A stretch of 64,000 nt of DNA from an uncultured Anaerolineae bacterium (GCA_937944445.1 CALDYP010000023.1:147689-211688); one strand, 5' to 3'; shown: positions 52,748-61,962, counted from the stretch's first letter. Translations and numbers: made by a program. Notes: a model not told the origin generated them from the sequence alone.

Positions 52748-53673
52748 AAGAAGGGGTCATCGCGCGGCTCGCCGTAGAACGGGCGCAGCAGCTCCACTTC
52801 TTCCGCCGTGTACTCTGTTACGCTGTAGAGCCGCTCGGGCGGTAGGTTGTTCGGCAGGTGCAGCAAATCAGGGCAATTGATGTCCAGCGCCAAGCGCAGC
52901 ACCCAGCCGAAATGGTTCCGAAACTGAATGCGCACCCAGTTTTCGCTCTCGTTGATCGCCATCGCTGAGATCGGCTCGCGGTCGGGGATGAACCCCAGCG
53001 CCTGATAGCCCGTGCCGATCCCACGACGCACCAGCAGGTTTTGGCCGCCATCCGTTTTGACGCTGCCCGCGCAGCCGAACAGCGCCCCTTCCAAGCGCGC
53101 GTTGTTGAACGGCTCTGACAGCGTCACCACTTGCGCCGGCACAGACAGCCACGCCATCTGCCCCGCCGTGATGCGCTGCTCGACCGCCCCGCTGACGACT
53201 ACTTCCCCCTGAGCTACGGCCAGCGAGTCGGTCAGGTCAGGCAGCGACCACACCGCCGAATGCACGCCGGGCGAGGTCAACGTGTAGGGGCCGTCATCTA
53301 GACGTAGGACATACGCTGACGGCGGCGACTCCCAACGCTGAACGACCACGCCCACTAGCCCAGCTTCCACGCGCACGCCTGCGGGCTGGCTCGGCTCATA
53401 GGCGATCAGTTGCAGCTCGCTCTCTGGCAGCAGCAGCATTAGCCCGCCCTCAAACGCCAGCTTAACGCGCCCTGTCTCGTCGGTGCGCAAGCGGTCGCCG
53501 CTGCCGATGGGCATCACCGAGCCAGCCGACACCGGCAGCCAGCGCTCCGTGGCGACGCGCAACACTTCTACGCCCGCCGTCTGCACTGTCAACACAGCGG
53601 ACAGCTCAAGCTCGTTCTGCGCCCCTGCCAAACCAGTGAGAACGCCCAAAAGCAGCAAAGCCCAGCCGCGCAC
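52735..53673 (-). CDS. Secreted FecR-like and SH3-domain protein
   Basis: 312 residues starting with GTG. A signal peptide (GWALLLLGVLTGLAGAQ) is followed by a FecR-type beta domain (SVMPIGSGDRLRTDETGRVK, then LAFEGGLMLLLPESELQLI and TAGQMAWLS). The C-terminal third is an SH3b-like domain (NLLVRRGIGTGYQALGFIP, and NWVRIQFRNHFGWVLRLA). Probably an envelope protein reading or stabilising surface structures. Its 3' end overlaps the convergent kinase by 13 bp. Confidence 0.75.
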   Translation of the reverse strand: MRGWALLLLGVLTGLAGAQNELELSAVLTVQTAGVEVLRVATERWLPVSAGSVMPIGSGDRLRTDETGRVKLAFEGGLMLLLPESELQLIAYEPSQPAGVRVEAGLVGVVVQRWESPPSAYVLRLDDGPYTLTSPGVHSAVWSLPDLTDSLAVAQGEVVVSGAVEQRITAGQMAWLSVPAQVVTLSEPFNNARLEGALFGCAGSVKTDGGQNLLVRRGIGTGYQALGFIPDREPISAMAINESENWVRIQFRNHFGWVLRLALDINCPDLLHLPNNLPPERLYSVTEYTAEEVELLRPFYGEPRDDPFFYVR

Positions 53674-53741
53674 GTCTTAACAATCCTTCACGCCAGCGTA
53701 CAGCGGCTTAATCATACGGCAGGCTGACGTGTTGGACAATC

Positions 53742-55784
53742 CTAAGGCGCGTCTAGCTGAGTGGTAAACGGGTCGCTGAAGCGCGGGTCCGTGATGAACG
53801 TTTCATCGGTCAGCGCTTGGAGGAACGCGACTAAATCGGCGGTTTCCTCGGGCGTGATGTCAAACCCGGCGATCAAGCCGCTCTTGAGCGGGTTAGCGCG
53901 GCCATCGCCAGCGTTGGGGCCTTCTGTGATGACGCGCCCACCGTCGGCGTAGAACTGGATCACTTCCTCCAGCGTGGCGATGCTGCCGTCGTGCATGTAA
54001 GGCGCGGTCAGGCCAATGTTGCGCAGCGTCGGCGGGCGGAAGCGCCCCATGTCGGATGGGCTGTTGGTAATCTCGTGAACGCCGGTGTTGTCGGGTGGGT
54101 AAGCGCCCTGTCCGTCGAGGTTGTACAAGCCCGTGTTGAAGAACATGCGCTCATCAAACGACGAGTTGGCCGTCACCGTCGAAATGCTCATGTTGAAGCC
54201 GCTGTGGCAGTGGTGGCATTCTAAGCGCTCTGAGAAGAACAGCTCCATGCCGCGCACGGCAGCCTCCGACATCGCGGTTTGGTCACCTTGTAGGTAGCGA
54301 TCAAACGGTGAATCGCCAGAGATCAGCGTGCGGTTGAAGGACGCCAGCGCGTCCACGACGTTCCGCCATGTGAACGGGTCGGCTTGCTCAGGGTAGGCCG
54401 CGGCAAACATCGCCTGATACTGCGGATCCACACGGAAGCGGCCCATCACGGCGTCCTCGTTGCCCGTGATGCCCATCTCAATCGGATGTTCGCCGAACAT
54501 CGGGATGACGATCTGCTGTTCTAGCGTTAGCAGGTTGGGGTTGGCCCAAGTCAGCGTCGCGTTATAAGCGACGTTGGCCAGCGATTGTGAGTTGCGCATG
54601 TGCGCCTCGCCCGTTGCGCCCACGCCGACCACTTGCCCATCGCTGAAAGCTAGCGCCTGCACGTGGCACGACGCGCACGAGATCGTATTGTTGCCAGAAA
54701 GGCGCTTGTCATAGAACAAATGCCGACCCAGCTCGACCTTGTCCGCGGTCATCGGGTTGCTCTCAGGGACGCGCGGCAGCGGGAACCCAATCGGCAGCCG
54801 CCACTCATAGTCGCCCACGCGCATCGTCACGCGCCCATCGAGTGAGCGCGTCGCCCGCGCCCACACGCCGCTGATCTGAAAGCCGCCCTCGTTGAAGAAG
54901 TTCAACCGCCCCTCCGGGGCGTCCTCCAGCACGGGCACGCTCAGCGTCACCGACCGGCCAGAGGCGAACTCCAGCGTTAGCTCGATCACGTCACCGGGGA
55001 ACAAGTCGGCTTGCAGCCGCTCCAGCATGATGTGGTTGCCCGCTGGGCTGAAGGTCACGCGGCTGTGTGGCGGCAGCGGGATGGCGTTCAGCTCGCGCAT
55101 GCGCGCCATGTCGCGCTCGTCGATCACCGTCTGATGCAGCATGACGTCAGCCGCCTGTGGGCTGCTCACGCGCACCAGCGCATCGGCTTCACGGTTGGCG
55201 TTGACGATGGTCAGGTAGACGCTGCTGCTGATCGTCATGGCGGTGGGCGCGCCGTGGTCGTGCATGTGATCGTGACCGTGGTCATGATGGTGATGGTCAT
55301 GGCTGTGCCACAGGTCAGGAAAGTATGGCTCGGCCAGCATCCCCGCGCCCCAGATGCCGAAGCCAGAAAGTGCCGCAACGCTCAACCCAGCCAGAAGCAT
55401 GGAGGGAACAAATCGACGCACGCGCGCGGGCAAGATGTCCACCTGCGCTCGGCTCAACAACACAACAAACGCCGCGATCTGTGCCGTCAGCGTAACGATA
55501 CTCGCCCAGTCCACAGGGTGAGGCGATTCTGAAAAAGGTGTCCACGTCAGATGGGCGAACAGCCAGATCACGACCACGCCGCCCGAGAGGATCACGCCGC
55601 TGAGGAACAGCGCCAACGAGCGCGACGCGCCGGCTTTGCTGCGATACGCCAGCGCTGCCCACGCCACCTGCGCCGCGCCCACAGCCGCAAAAAACGCCCC
55701 GTGCACCAGCGAATGGCTGAGGTGATCCGGCGCGATGACAAGATGCACAACACCCGCGATGAAAAGCAACAGAGGGAGGATCAT
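53742..55784 (-). CDS. Membrane-His-rich-PCuAC-MbnH fusion (dihaem MauG-like enzyme)
   Basis: 680 residues with four modules. (1) About five membrane helices, residues 1-150. (2) A His-rich linker at 160-178 with eleven His, a likely metal-collecting loop. (3) A PCuAC copper-chaperone domain (about 185-285) with H217, M229, then exactly 21 residues to H251-x-M253, the known Cu(I) ligand pattern. (4) A dihaem cytochrome-c-peroxidase/MauG-like domain (about 345-665) with CASCH (370-374) and CHHCH (523-527). The MbnP gene directly upstream identifies module 4 as MbnH-type, an enzyme that oxidises a Trp in MbnP. The fusion is unusual. Confidence 0.85.
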   Translation of the reverse strand: MILPLLLFIAGVVHLVIAPDHLSHSLVHGAFFAAVGAAQVAWAALAYRSKAGASRSLALFLSGVILSGGVVVIWLFAHLTWTPFSESPHPVDWASIVTLTAQIAAFVVLLSRAQVDILPARVRRFVPSMLLAGLSVAALSGFGIWGAGMLAEPYFPDLWHSHDHHHHDHGHDHMHDHGAPTAMTISSSVYLTIVNANREADALVRVSSPQAADVMLHQTVIDERDMARMRELNAIPLPPHSRVTFSPAGNHIMLERLQADLFPGDVIELTLEFASGRSVTLSVPVLEDAPEGRLNFFNEGGFQISGVWARATRSLDGRVTMRVGDYEWRLPIGFPLPRVPESNPMTADKVELGRHLFYDKRLSGNNTISCASCHVQALAFSDGQVVGVGATGEAHMRNSQSLANVAYNATLTWANPNLLTLEQQIVIPMFGEHPIEMGITGNEDAVMGRFRVDPQYQAMFAAAYPEQADPFTWRNVVDALASFNRTLISGDSPFDRYLQGDQTAMSEAAVRGMELFFSERLECHHCHSGFNMSISTVTANSSFDERMFFNTGLYNLDGQGAYPPDNTGVHEITNSPSDMGRFRPPTLRNIGLTAPYMHDGSIATLEEVIQFYADGGRVITEGPNAGDGRANPLKSGLIAGFDITPEETADLVAFLQALTDETFITDPRFSDPFTTQLDAP

Positions 55785-55865
55785 TCTAACAATACCAGTA
55801 GCACCCTTCTTATCATAGCACTGTCAAGCGCTTGTCTCATAGGCTGAGAAATCGAGAGAGCCAGC

Positions 55866-55895
55866 AAGGGCGACTCATTCATTGGAGCCGCCCCT
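55866..55895 (-). terminator. Hairpin between the mbnP-like and mbnH-like genes
   Basis: A stem of about 10-11 bp with a wobble pair (GGGGCGGCTC against GAGTCGCCCT) around an 8-base loop, 15 bp after the mbnP stop. There is no clear U-tract, so it may attenuate or stabilise the mRNA and need not fully terminate. Confidence 0.45.
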
Positions 55896-55909
55896 GTGAA
55901 GCTTGCGCC

Positions 55910-56833
55910 TTAGTCCATGCGGAAGAAGGCTTGACTGTCCAACTGTGCGCCAGTCTCAAGGTCAAGCCCGAAGCTGGGGAACAGATCGATGCAGTCCGGA
56001 TCCTGCACGCCCGACATGCAGCCCGGCGGCTGCGGGGTGTTCTCGTTCAGGTTCACCGGCGTCAGCAGCGACATCAGATCAGCCACGACGAAGTTCTCTG
56101 TTGGGTTGAAGCCCATCAGCTCCACAGTGGCCACGTTCGGGTTGGCGCAGGGTTCGCTAGGCGGGGTGCTGCCGCTGTCAGAGACGCAGCCAGTGCTGCC
56201 CAAGTGGATGAACCACTGCGGGATCGCGCTGGTGGGCGTCTGCATGTCAATGCGCACGAACTTGTAACCGCTGCGCCAGTTCCACCACATAGCCGGCAGG
56301 TTCAGCGGGGCGGGAGCCGTGGCAGTGTCCAAGTGGTTCAGCTCAAATGGCACGCCGAGGTCAAAGCGCAGCCCGGCGTATTCACCCTCAGGGATCATGC
56401 CCACCACTTTATCGTTCATCTCCGGCGTGCCCGAGCCGCTGCAAAGCCCCGTGCCATCTTCAAAGTCCAGCAGCGCCACGTCGTTGTACTGCCACAGGCC
56501 ATCTTGCGCTAGTTCAACCGGCACTTCCATGCCGTCTGCCGTCACCATGCGCACGTTCGACACGTAGAAACGGAAGTCATTCAAGCTGATGGGCGAGTTC
56601 TCCATGCCCAAGCCGCGGTAGGTGATGCCACACGCCGCGGGGCGGTTGCCCACCATCGCCGCGAAGCGAATCGTCACCTCCGGCCCGACTGTCGGCATCG
56701 CGTCCATCACCATGCCGCCGTGGCCATCGTCACTGTGATCGTGACCTTCATGCCCCCCTTCTTGAGCGACCGCCACCAAGCCCAAACACAACACAACAGC
56801 AGTGAACGCCAACCGCGCACGTTTCAACAACAT
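55910..56833 (-). CDS. mbnP: MbnP-like copper-binding partner protein
   Basis: About 307 residues from the ATG at 56833, nine bases after GAGGAG; the earlier ATG at 56842 touches that site and is unlikely. Signal peptide, then a His-rich N-terminus (HEGHDHSDDGHGG). The body matches the MbnP family: SLNDFRFYVSNVRMV, then VALLDFEDGTGLC, YAGLRFDLGVPFELNH and MWWNWRSGYKFVRIDM, and FVVADLMSLLTPVNL. In the family, MbnP binds copper, and its dihaem partner MbnH converts a conserved Trp to kynurenine. The WWNW cluster (about W183, W184, W186) is the region to examine. Probably exported. Confidence 0.85.
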   Translation of the reverse strand: MLLKRARLAFTAVVLCLGLVAVAQEGGHEGHDHSDDGHGGMVMDAMPTVGPEVTIRFAAMVGNRPAACGITYRGLGMENSPISLNDFRFYVSNVRMVTADGMEVPVELAQDGLWQYNDVALLDFEDGTGLCSGSGTPEMNDKVVGMIPEGEYAGLRFDLGVPFELNHLDTATAPAPLNLPAMWWNWRSGYKFVRIDMQTPTSAIPQWFIHLGSTGCVSDSGSTPPSEPCANPNVATVELMGFNPTENFVVADLMSLLTPVNLNENTPQPPGCMSGVQDPDCIDLFPSFGLDLETGAQLDSQAFFRMD

Positions 56834-56899
56834 CACTTTCATCTCCTCAAACTACTTGATGTTCAAATTGACATATATCCAATAATCGACCATCTCACC

Positions 56900-56917
56900 A
56901 TACGCCATTTGGCGTAT
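56900..56917. promoter_or_regulatory. Palindromic operator candidate between mbnP and the two-component genes
   Basis: Perfect inverted repeat ATACGCCA-TT-TGGCGTAT in the 142-bp divergent gap. For the rightward gene a TATAAT lies at 56939-56944 with no good -35. The palindrome centre would fall near -42, the usual place for an activator that replaces -35 contacts. It could equally control mbnP. The binding regulator is unknown. Confidence 0.6.
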
Positions 56918-56975
56918 CTAGCGCCTCGAAACGTGCGCTATAATAGCATTGAACCAATTATCACAAATTCATCAT

Positions 56976-57596
56976 ATGACGCGCATTTTGCTGGTGGAAG
57001 ATCATGTGCTCGTGCGCCAGAGCCTCAGCGCCTTTTTAGGGGGTGTGGGGCTAGAAGTCGTCGGGGAGGCCAGCAACGGCGCTGAAGCAGTCGCCTTAGC
57101 CAACGAACTGGAGCCAGACATCGTCATCATGGACATCCGCCTGCCGGTGATGAACGGGGTAGAAGCCGCCAGACAGCTTTTGGTGCAGCGCCCACAAACC
57201 CACGTCATCGCGCTGACCGCTTACAACGAACAAGCTTACCAGCGCGCACTCGCTCAAATCGGGGTGGAGGCCTTCGTCCTCAAAACCGCCGAGTTCTCTG
57301 AGCTGCTGCGCGCCATCGAACAGGTCAGCGGGCAACCAACGAGCGGCACATCCGCATCGACGCCCGAGCAAACCCCAACGCTAACTGAACGCGAACGCCA
57401 AGTGCTGAGCTGCGCCGCGCGCGGCTGGACGAACAAACAGATTGGCCAGCACCTCGGCATCTCCAGCCGCACAGCACAGGTACACCTCCAAGCCATCTAT
57501 CAAAAGCTGGACGCTGCGAATCGCACGGAGGCGGTGCTGCGCGGCCTCAGCCTGAACCTCATCCCACCCCTTGACGTTGACGGAGACGACGCATGA
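56976..57596 (+). CDS. NarL/LuxR-family response regulator
   Basis: 206 residues from the ATG at 56976. The receiver domain has E8/D9, phosphoacceptor D53 (IVIMDIRLPVMNG), the Thr of ALTAYN and the Lys of FVLKTAEF. A Thr/Ser/Pro linker leads to a LuxR-type helix-turn-helix (LTERERQVLSCAARGWTNKQ, then IGQHLGISSRTAQVHLQAIY). It activates or represses transcription when phosphorylated, most likely by the kinase whose ATG overlaps its stop. Divergent from mbnP; a TATAAT lies 32 bp upstream. Confidence 0.9.
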   Translation: MTRILLVEDHVLVRQSLSAFLGGVGLEVVGEASNGAEAVALANELEPDIVIMDIRLPVMNGVEAARQLLVQRPQTHVIALTAYNEQAYQRALAQIGVEAFVLKTAEFSELLRAIEQVSGQPTSGTSASTPEQTPTLTERERQVLSCAARGWTNKQIGQHLGISSRTAQVHLQAIYQKLDAANRTEAVLRGLSLNLIPPLDVDGDDA

Positions 57597-58519
57597 ACCC
57601 CCTGACTGAGCACTTGCATCACATGACCCACTTTGACGGCCTGCTGCACTGGTGCTTCCTGTTGGCGCTAGTCGGCTTCCCGCTGGTGATGGGGTGGATC
57701 GCCCTGCGCGTGCTGCTGCCGCTGCATCGCCTCGCCCGCCAAACCGAGCGCATCGCCAGCGGCGAGTTGAACTTGTTCGACGCGCCCGTAGGCGGCATCG
57801 GCGAGATTGAGAAGCTGCGGCGGTCGCTCCAGATGATGGTAGCACAGGTGGCCGCCGCCCAGCAGCGCGAGTTGATGTACCGCTCGGCTTTGACCGAAAG
57901 CCAAGAGAACGAACGCCAGCATATCGCGCGCGAGATCCACGACGAGACGATTCAATCGTTGGTGGTCGTGTCGCACAGCCTCGAGCGCGCCCTACAAACC
58001 TGCCCACCCACGTCGCATCCCCATCTGCAAGCGGCACGCCAGCAGATCGTCACGACGGTTGACAGCCTGCGCCAGATGATCGCTAACCTGCGGCCTACTG
58101 TGCTGGACGAGTTGGGGTTGGCCGCGGCCATCGAAACGCTGTGTGAACGCGACTCGCGGCTGAGCTTCGTCGTCGAAGGGATGCCAACCGCTCTGCCGCA
58201 CGCCTATGAGTTGGCGCTGTTCCGCGCCGCTCAAGAAGCCATCCACAACGCCGAGCGCCACGCTGACTTCAACCGCGTAGAAATTACGCTCCATTATGAT
58301 CAAGCGGGGGTCAGCTTGAGCGTCACAGACGACGGGCGCGGCTTCCATGTGCCCGTTCACCTGCGTGAGTTCGCGCTGCACGGTCACTACGGGTTGATCG
58401 GCTTGCGCGAACGCATCGAACACTTAGGCGGCACGTTTACGCTCGAAAGCGCCCCCCATCAAGGAACCCATCTGAGCGTTCATCTGCCTGTGACTCACAT
58501 GGTACGCGAGCTAGCGTGA
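57593..58519 (+). CDS. NarX/DegS-type sensor histidine kinase
   Basis: 308 residues. One membrane helix (about 17-43), a HAMP-like region (RQTERIASGELNLFDAPVGG), then HisKA_3 with phospho-His H116 in HIAREIHDETIQSLVVVSHS. The HATPase domain has AAQEAIHNAERHAD, SVTDDGRGF and HYGLIGLRERIEHLGGTFTL. There is hardly any external sensor, so it may sense inside the membrane or through a partner. Coupled by ATGA to the NarL-type regulator, and the pair is divergent from mbnP. Confidence 0.9.
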   Translation: MNPLTEHLHHMTHFDGLLHWCFLLALVGFPLVMGWIALRVLLPLHRLARQTERIASGELNLFDAPVGGIGEIEKLRRSLQMMVAQVAAAQQRELMYRSALTESQENERQHIAREIHDETIQSLVVVSHSLERALQTCPPTSHPHLQAARQQIVTTVDSLRQMIANLRPTVLDELGLAAAIETLCERDSRLSFVVEGMPTALPHAYELALFRAAQEAIHNAERHADFNRVEITLHYDQAGVSLSVTDDGRGFHVPVHLREFALHGHYGLIGLRERIEHLGGTFTLESAPHQGTHLSVHLPVTHMVRELA

Positions 58520-58534
58520 GTGTTTCGGCTCAAA

Positions 58535-58563
58535 TTGCCGCGCGGCGCTTCTAGCGGTATACT
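58535..58563 (+). promoter_or_regulatory. Candidate promoter of the STAND NTPase gene
   Basis: TTGCCG (58535-58540), 17-base spacer, TATACT (58558-58563), 46 bp before the chosen ATG at 58609. It suggests independent transcription from the kinase gene. Confidence 0.5.
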
Positions 58564-58608
58564 TTGCGGTAAGTTGGCTTGATCAAGCGCACGATTACGA
58601 GGAATGCG

Positions 58609-61146
58609 ATGCCACCCTTCACGCCGCATGAAGCCCCCGCCAGAGACCTTGCTGCACTGCCTGTTTCACGCCCGGAACGCCCCATTGGCCGCGACGACGT
58701 GCTGCGCGATGTATACGCGGCGCTGCGGTTGAACACAGCGGTGATGGTCTCTGGCGCGGCAGGCTTGGGCAAAACCTCGCTGGCGGCTGCCCTTGCTGCC
58801 GCCTATGCTCAGCAGCCCGGCGGCGTCCTGTGGCTGAGCGGCAGCACGTCCCCGCTTGCGTCGCTGTTAGTGCGCATTGGGCGGGCCTATGGCGCGCGCG
58901 AGATCAGCAACAGCGAGCAGCCCTCGGGCACAGCTGGGGCCGTGGCCGCGCTGCTGGCACAGCACAAGCCGCTCATCGTGCTCGACGACTTCAGTGATGC
59001 GATGGTCGTTCAAAGCTTTATCAAAAAGTGCGCGGACAACCTGCCGCTGCTGCTGCTCAGTGAGACACCACTGCAAGGCTCGTGGCAGAGCATGCCGCTC
59101 ATGCCGTTGAGCGAAGCGGACGCCGTGACGCTCTTCAAGCACAAAGCGGGCATCAACGAGGGCTATTTTGATGAGGCGATTGCTGCGATTGCGCGGCTGC
59201 TGCAAGAACGCCCTTATCCGCTGGTGCTGGCCGCGCGTGCAATGGTCGCCGCCAAACAAACCCCACCCGATTTCCTCAACGTCGTGAGCGGCGTCGCGCG
59301 CGCCAACAACGGCCACCCTGATACGACGGCGGTTGCCATCAGCTACCGCGCACTGCACAACGCCCTACAAGGCTTGATCCTCGTGTTGGGGGCTATGCCG
59401 CGCAGCGAAGCCAGCGCGGAGCTGGTCTCGATGGCTAGCGGCACAGCACCCGAAGTCATCGACCAGACGATCAACATCCTCTCACAGTTGTACCTAGTGG
59501 AGCGTTTTACCCGCTACGGCCGCAGCTACTATCGCCTGCACAAACTCGTCGCAGAGTATGCCCTGCGCACCCTGCGCGGCAGCAACCGCCTCGAAGCACT
59601 GCAAGAGACCGTCCGCCGCGTTTTGATGACCTACGTCGAAAAATACAGCACGCCCGGCCAAGTTGACCATGAGCGCCTCGCCGCTGAGATGGACAACATC
59701 ATGACGATGGCCGAGCAAACCAGCAGCGAAGGCGACAAAGCAACCGCCAATCGTCTGGTCTCGCTGCTCGTGCGTGCAGATGACTTCTTCAAAGAGCGCG
59801 GCTATCTGCACGAACTGCTCACCCTGCGCGACCTCGGCAGTTTGTCCCGCTCGGCGTTCCCCGCCTATGAAGAGAAACGCAAAGCAAAGGTAGACCTCGA
59901 CGAGGACGATCCACTAGGCCTCTACGACGAGGACGACGACCTGCCCGCGATTGACGATGAGATGTACGTAGAGGACAACTACGAGGACGTGGAGGAAGAA
60001 GAGGCAGAGAGCAGCTTTCGACGCAGCCTCTTGATTGAAGAGGACGAAGAAATCAGCGATGAAGTGCTAACAGCGCCGCGCCCCTTCCCCGCAGAGCCGG
60101 TCATCAACACCCCGCTCACCTCTGACCCTGAACAGCTTCGCCAAGCGCTGCATCAAGCCCGCCAAGCGCGCGACCTCAGCCGCCAAGCGCAGATCATGCA
60201 GATGCTCGGCAAGGCGCTCGTGAATCAAGGCAAAACAACCGAGGCCATCGCCACCTACAACGACCTTGTGAGCGTTCAAGAGCAACTTACTGACGATGAG
60301 GGCCTCATCGACACGCTGGACATGCTGGCCGCGCTGCTGGTGAAGAACGGCAGCAGCCAAGCCGCCATCATGCACGCCTCGCGCGGGGTGCAGCTTGCCA
60401 CGGCACAGGGCAGCATCGACGCCCAAATCAACTTGCTGCTGACGCTGGGCGACGCACAGCTTGACCTCGGCCAGAGCGAGAACGCCGCTCGCGCCTTCTC
60501 TCAAGCGCTGGAGCTAGCGCGCAACATCGGCGATGAACAGCACGAGGCGCTCGCGCTCTACAAACTAGGCACGGCACACCTCGACAACGGCGACGCCGAC
60601 GCCGCCATCCACACATGGGAACAAGCGCGCGACCTGTTCAAAGCGCAGCTCAAGCGCGACTATGAAGGGCGCGTGCTGGGCGGGTTGGGGAACGCCTACG
60701 CCGATCAAGAGCGCTGGTTGGAGGCCATCGGCTACTACAAGTCCGCTTTGTATATCGCGCGCGAAGTGGGCGACCGCGAAGAGGAAGGCATCCAGCTTAG
60801 CAACCTCGCCAGCGCACAGATGCGAGCCGGCCAGCTTGCGGATGCGCTGTTGACCTCACGTCAAGCGCTGCACGTCGCCTATCAGAGCGACGACCGCGAT
60901 AACATCGTGGCTGCCATCCTCGACCTCGTGCGCCTCATGATCCGCAGCAACCGCCTGCTCGGGATCGCGCGCCTGCTCATCCAAGACGCCGAGAACCTTG
61001 AGCCGAACGACCGTGACGTGATCGCCCTCTCGGATGAGATCGAAACCAAGCTGGCGGCGGCGGCGGCGCGCGGCATCGAACAAGCGCCCGTTCAAGGCAC
61101 GGCCCGCGATTACGCCGCCAACGCCTACGCGCTGCTGGAAAGCTAA
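58609..61146 (+). CDS. STAND (NB-ARC-like) NTPase with C-terminal TPR repeats
   Basis: 845 residues from the ATG at 58609 (GAGGA five bases upstream). P-loop GAAGLGKTSLAAAL (about 49-62) and Walker B LIVLDDFSD (about 122-130). A winged-helix-like region reaches about residue 340 (YGRSYYRLHKLVAEYALRTL). A strongly acidic low-complexity linker (about 430-500; EDDPLGLYDEDDDLP) leads to five or more TPRs (SRQAQIMQMLGKALVNQGKT, GDADAAIHTWEQARDLFK). No N-terminal effector such as TIR or nuclease. It may be a ligand-controlled scaffold. Not clearly a defence protein from sequence alone. Confidence 0.8.
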   Translation: MPPFTPHEAPARDLAALPVSRPERPIGRDDVLRDVYAALRLNTAVMVSGAAGLGKTSLAAALAAAYAQQPGGVLWLSGSTSPLASLLVRIGRAYGAREISNSEQPSGTAGAVAALLAQHKPLIVLDDFSDAMVVQSFIKKCADNLPLLLLSETPLQGSWQSMPLMPLSEADAVTLFKHKAGINEGYFDEAIAAIARLLQERPYPLVLAARAMVAAKQTPPDFLNVVSGVARANNGHPDTTAVAISYRALHNALQGLILVLGAMPRSEASAELVSMASGTAPEVIDQTINILSQLYLVERFTRYGRSYYRLHKLVAEYALRTLRGSNRLEALQETVRRVLMTYVEKYSTPGQVDHERLAAEMDNIMTMAEQTSSEGDKATANRLVSLLVRADDFFKERGYLHELLTLRDLGSLSRSAFPAYEEKRKAKVDLDEDDPLGLYDEDDDLPAIDDEMYVEDNYEDVEEEEAESSFRRSLLIEEDEEISDEVLTAPRPFPAEPVINTPLTSDPEQLRQALHQARQARDLSRQAQIMQMLGKALVNQGKTTEAIATYNDLVSVQEQLTDDEGLIDTLDMLAALLVKNGSSQAAIMHASRGVQLATAQGSIDAQINLLLTLGDAQLDLGQSENAARAFSQALELARNIGDEQHEALALYKLGTAHLDNGDADAAIHTWEQARDLFKAQLKRDYEGRVLGGLGNAYADQERWLEAIGYYKSALYIAREVGDREEEGIQLSNLASAQMRAGQLADALLTSRQALHVAYQSDDRDNIVAAILDLVRLMIRSNRLLGIARLLIQDAENLEPNDRDVIALSDEIETKLAAAAARGIEQAPVQGTARDYAANAYALLES

Positions 61147-61181
61147 CGCAGCACTCAACCGGGCAATCCCGCCGATTGCCC

Positions 61182-61895
61182 CTACTGGATCAACGTCCCA
61201 ACGCTCGTATCGCCTTTCAGCGCCCGCAGCAGGTGATCGTTCTCCCAGAAGTTGACGACCAAGATCGGGATAGCGTTCTCTTGGCACATGGTGAAGGCCG
61301 TCATGTCCATCACGTTGAGGCGCTGCTCCAGCACCTGCTTAAACGTCAGATGGGTGTAGCGCACGGCGTCGGCATGCTTCTTGGGGTCTTTGTCGTAGAC
61401 GCCGTCCACTTTGGTGGCTTTGATGACGATGTCTGCGTCGATCTCGCTGGCGCGCAGCGCAGCGGCGCTGTCGGTCGTGAAGAACGGGTTGCCCGTCCCA
61501 CCGGCAAAGATCACCACCCGTCCTTTGTCCATATGACGGATGGCCCGCAGACGGATGTACGGCTCCGCTACTTTGTTCATCTCCACCGCTGTCATCACGC
61601 GCGTGTCAACCTGCTTGCGTTCCAGCGCTTGGCGCAGCGCCAACGCATTCATGACCGTGGCCAGCATGCCCATATGGTCGGCCGTCGTTCGATCCATCCC
61701 CCGCGCCGTCCCCACTTCACCGCGCCACAGGTTCCCCCCGCCAATCACCACAGCAATCTGCACGCCCAGTTGATAAAGCTGCAGCAGCTTCTCTGCGATG
61801 AAGTCCACCGCGTCAGGGTCGATGCCGAAGCCGCTGCTGCCTGCGAGCGCCTCGCCGCTCAGCTTGAGCGTTACACGCTTGTAAGGGGATGACAT
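61182..61895 (-). CDS. pyrH: Uridylate kinase (UMP kinase)
   Basis: 237 residues of the hexameric bacterial UMP kinase (amino-acid-kinase fold), making UDP from UMP for RNA, DNA and envelope precursors. Motifs: [61 protein letters not shown] and [13 protein letters not shown]. The ATG follows AAGGAG. It lies downstream of tsf but is separated by a terminator-like hairpin. frr, often next, is absent here; the STAND gene converges instead. Confidence 0.96.
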   Translation of the reverse strand: MSSPYKRVTLKLSGEALAGSSGFGIDPDAVDFIAEKLLQLYQLGVQIAVVIGGGNLWRGEVGTARGMDRTTADHMGMLATVMNALALRQALERKQVDTRVMTAVEMNKVAEPYIRLRAIRHMDKGRVVIFAGGTGNPFFTTDSAAALRASEIDADIVIKATKVDGVYDKDPKKHADAVRYTHLTFKQVLEQRLNVMDMTAFTMCQENAIPILVVNFWENDHLLRALKGDTSVGTLIQ

Positions 61896-61932
61896 AACTG
61901 TTCTCCTTGTGTGGTAGTGAGGGTTGTATGCA

Positions 61933-61962
61933 CAAAAAAGGGACTAGCAAACGCTAATCCCT
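61933..61962 (-). terminator. Intrinsic terminator/attenuator between tsf and pyrH
   Basis: On the minus strand a 10-bp stem with one G-U pair (AGGGATTAGC and GCTAGTCCCT), a 4-base loop and TTTTTT. It lies 55 bp after the tsf stop and 38 bp before pyrH, so it should reduce read-through into pyrH. Confidence 0.85.
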
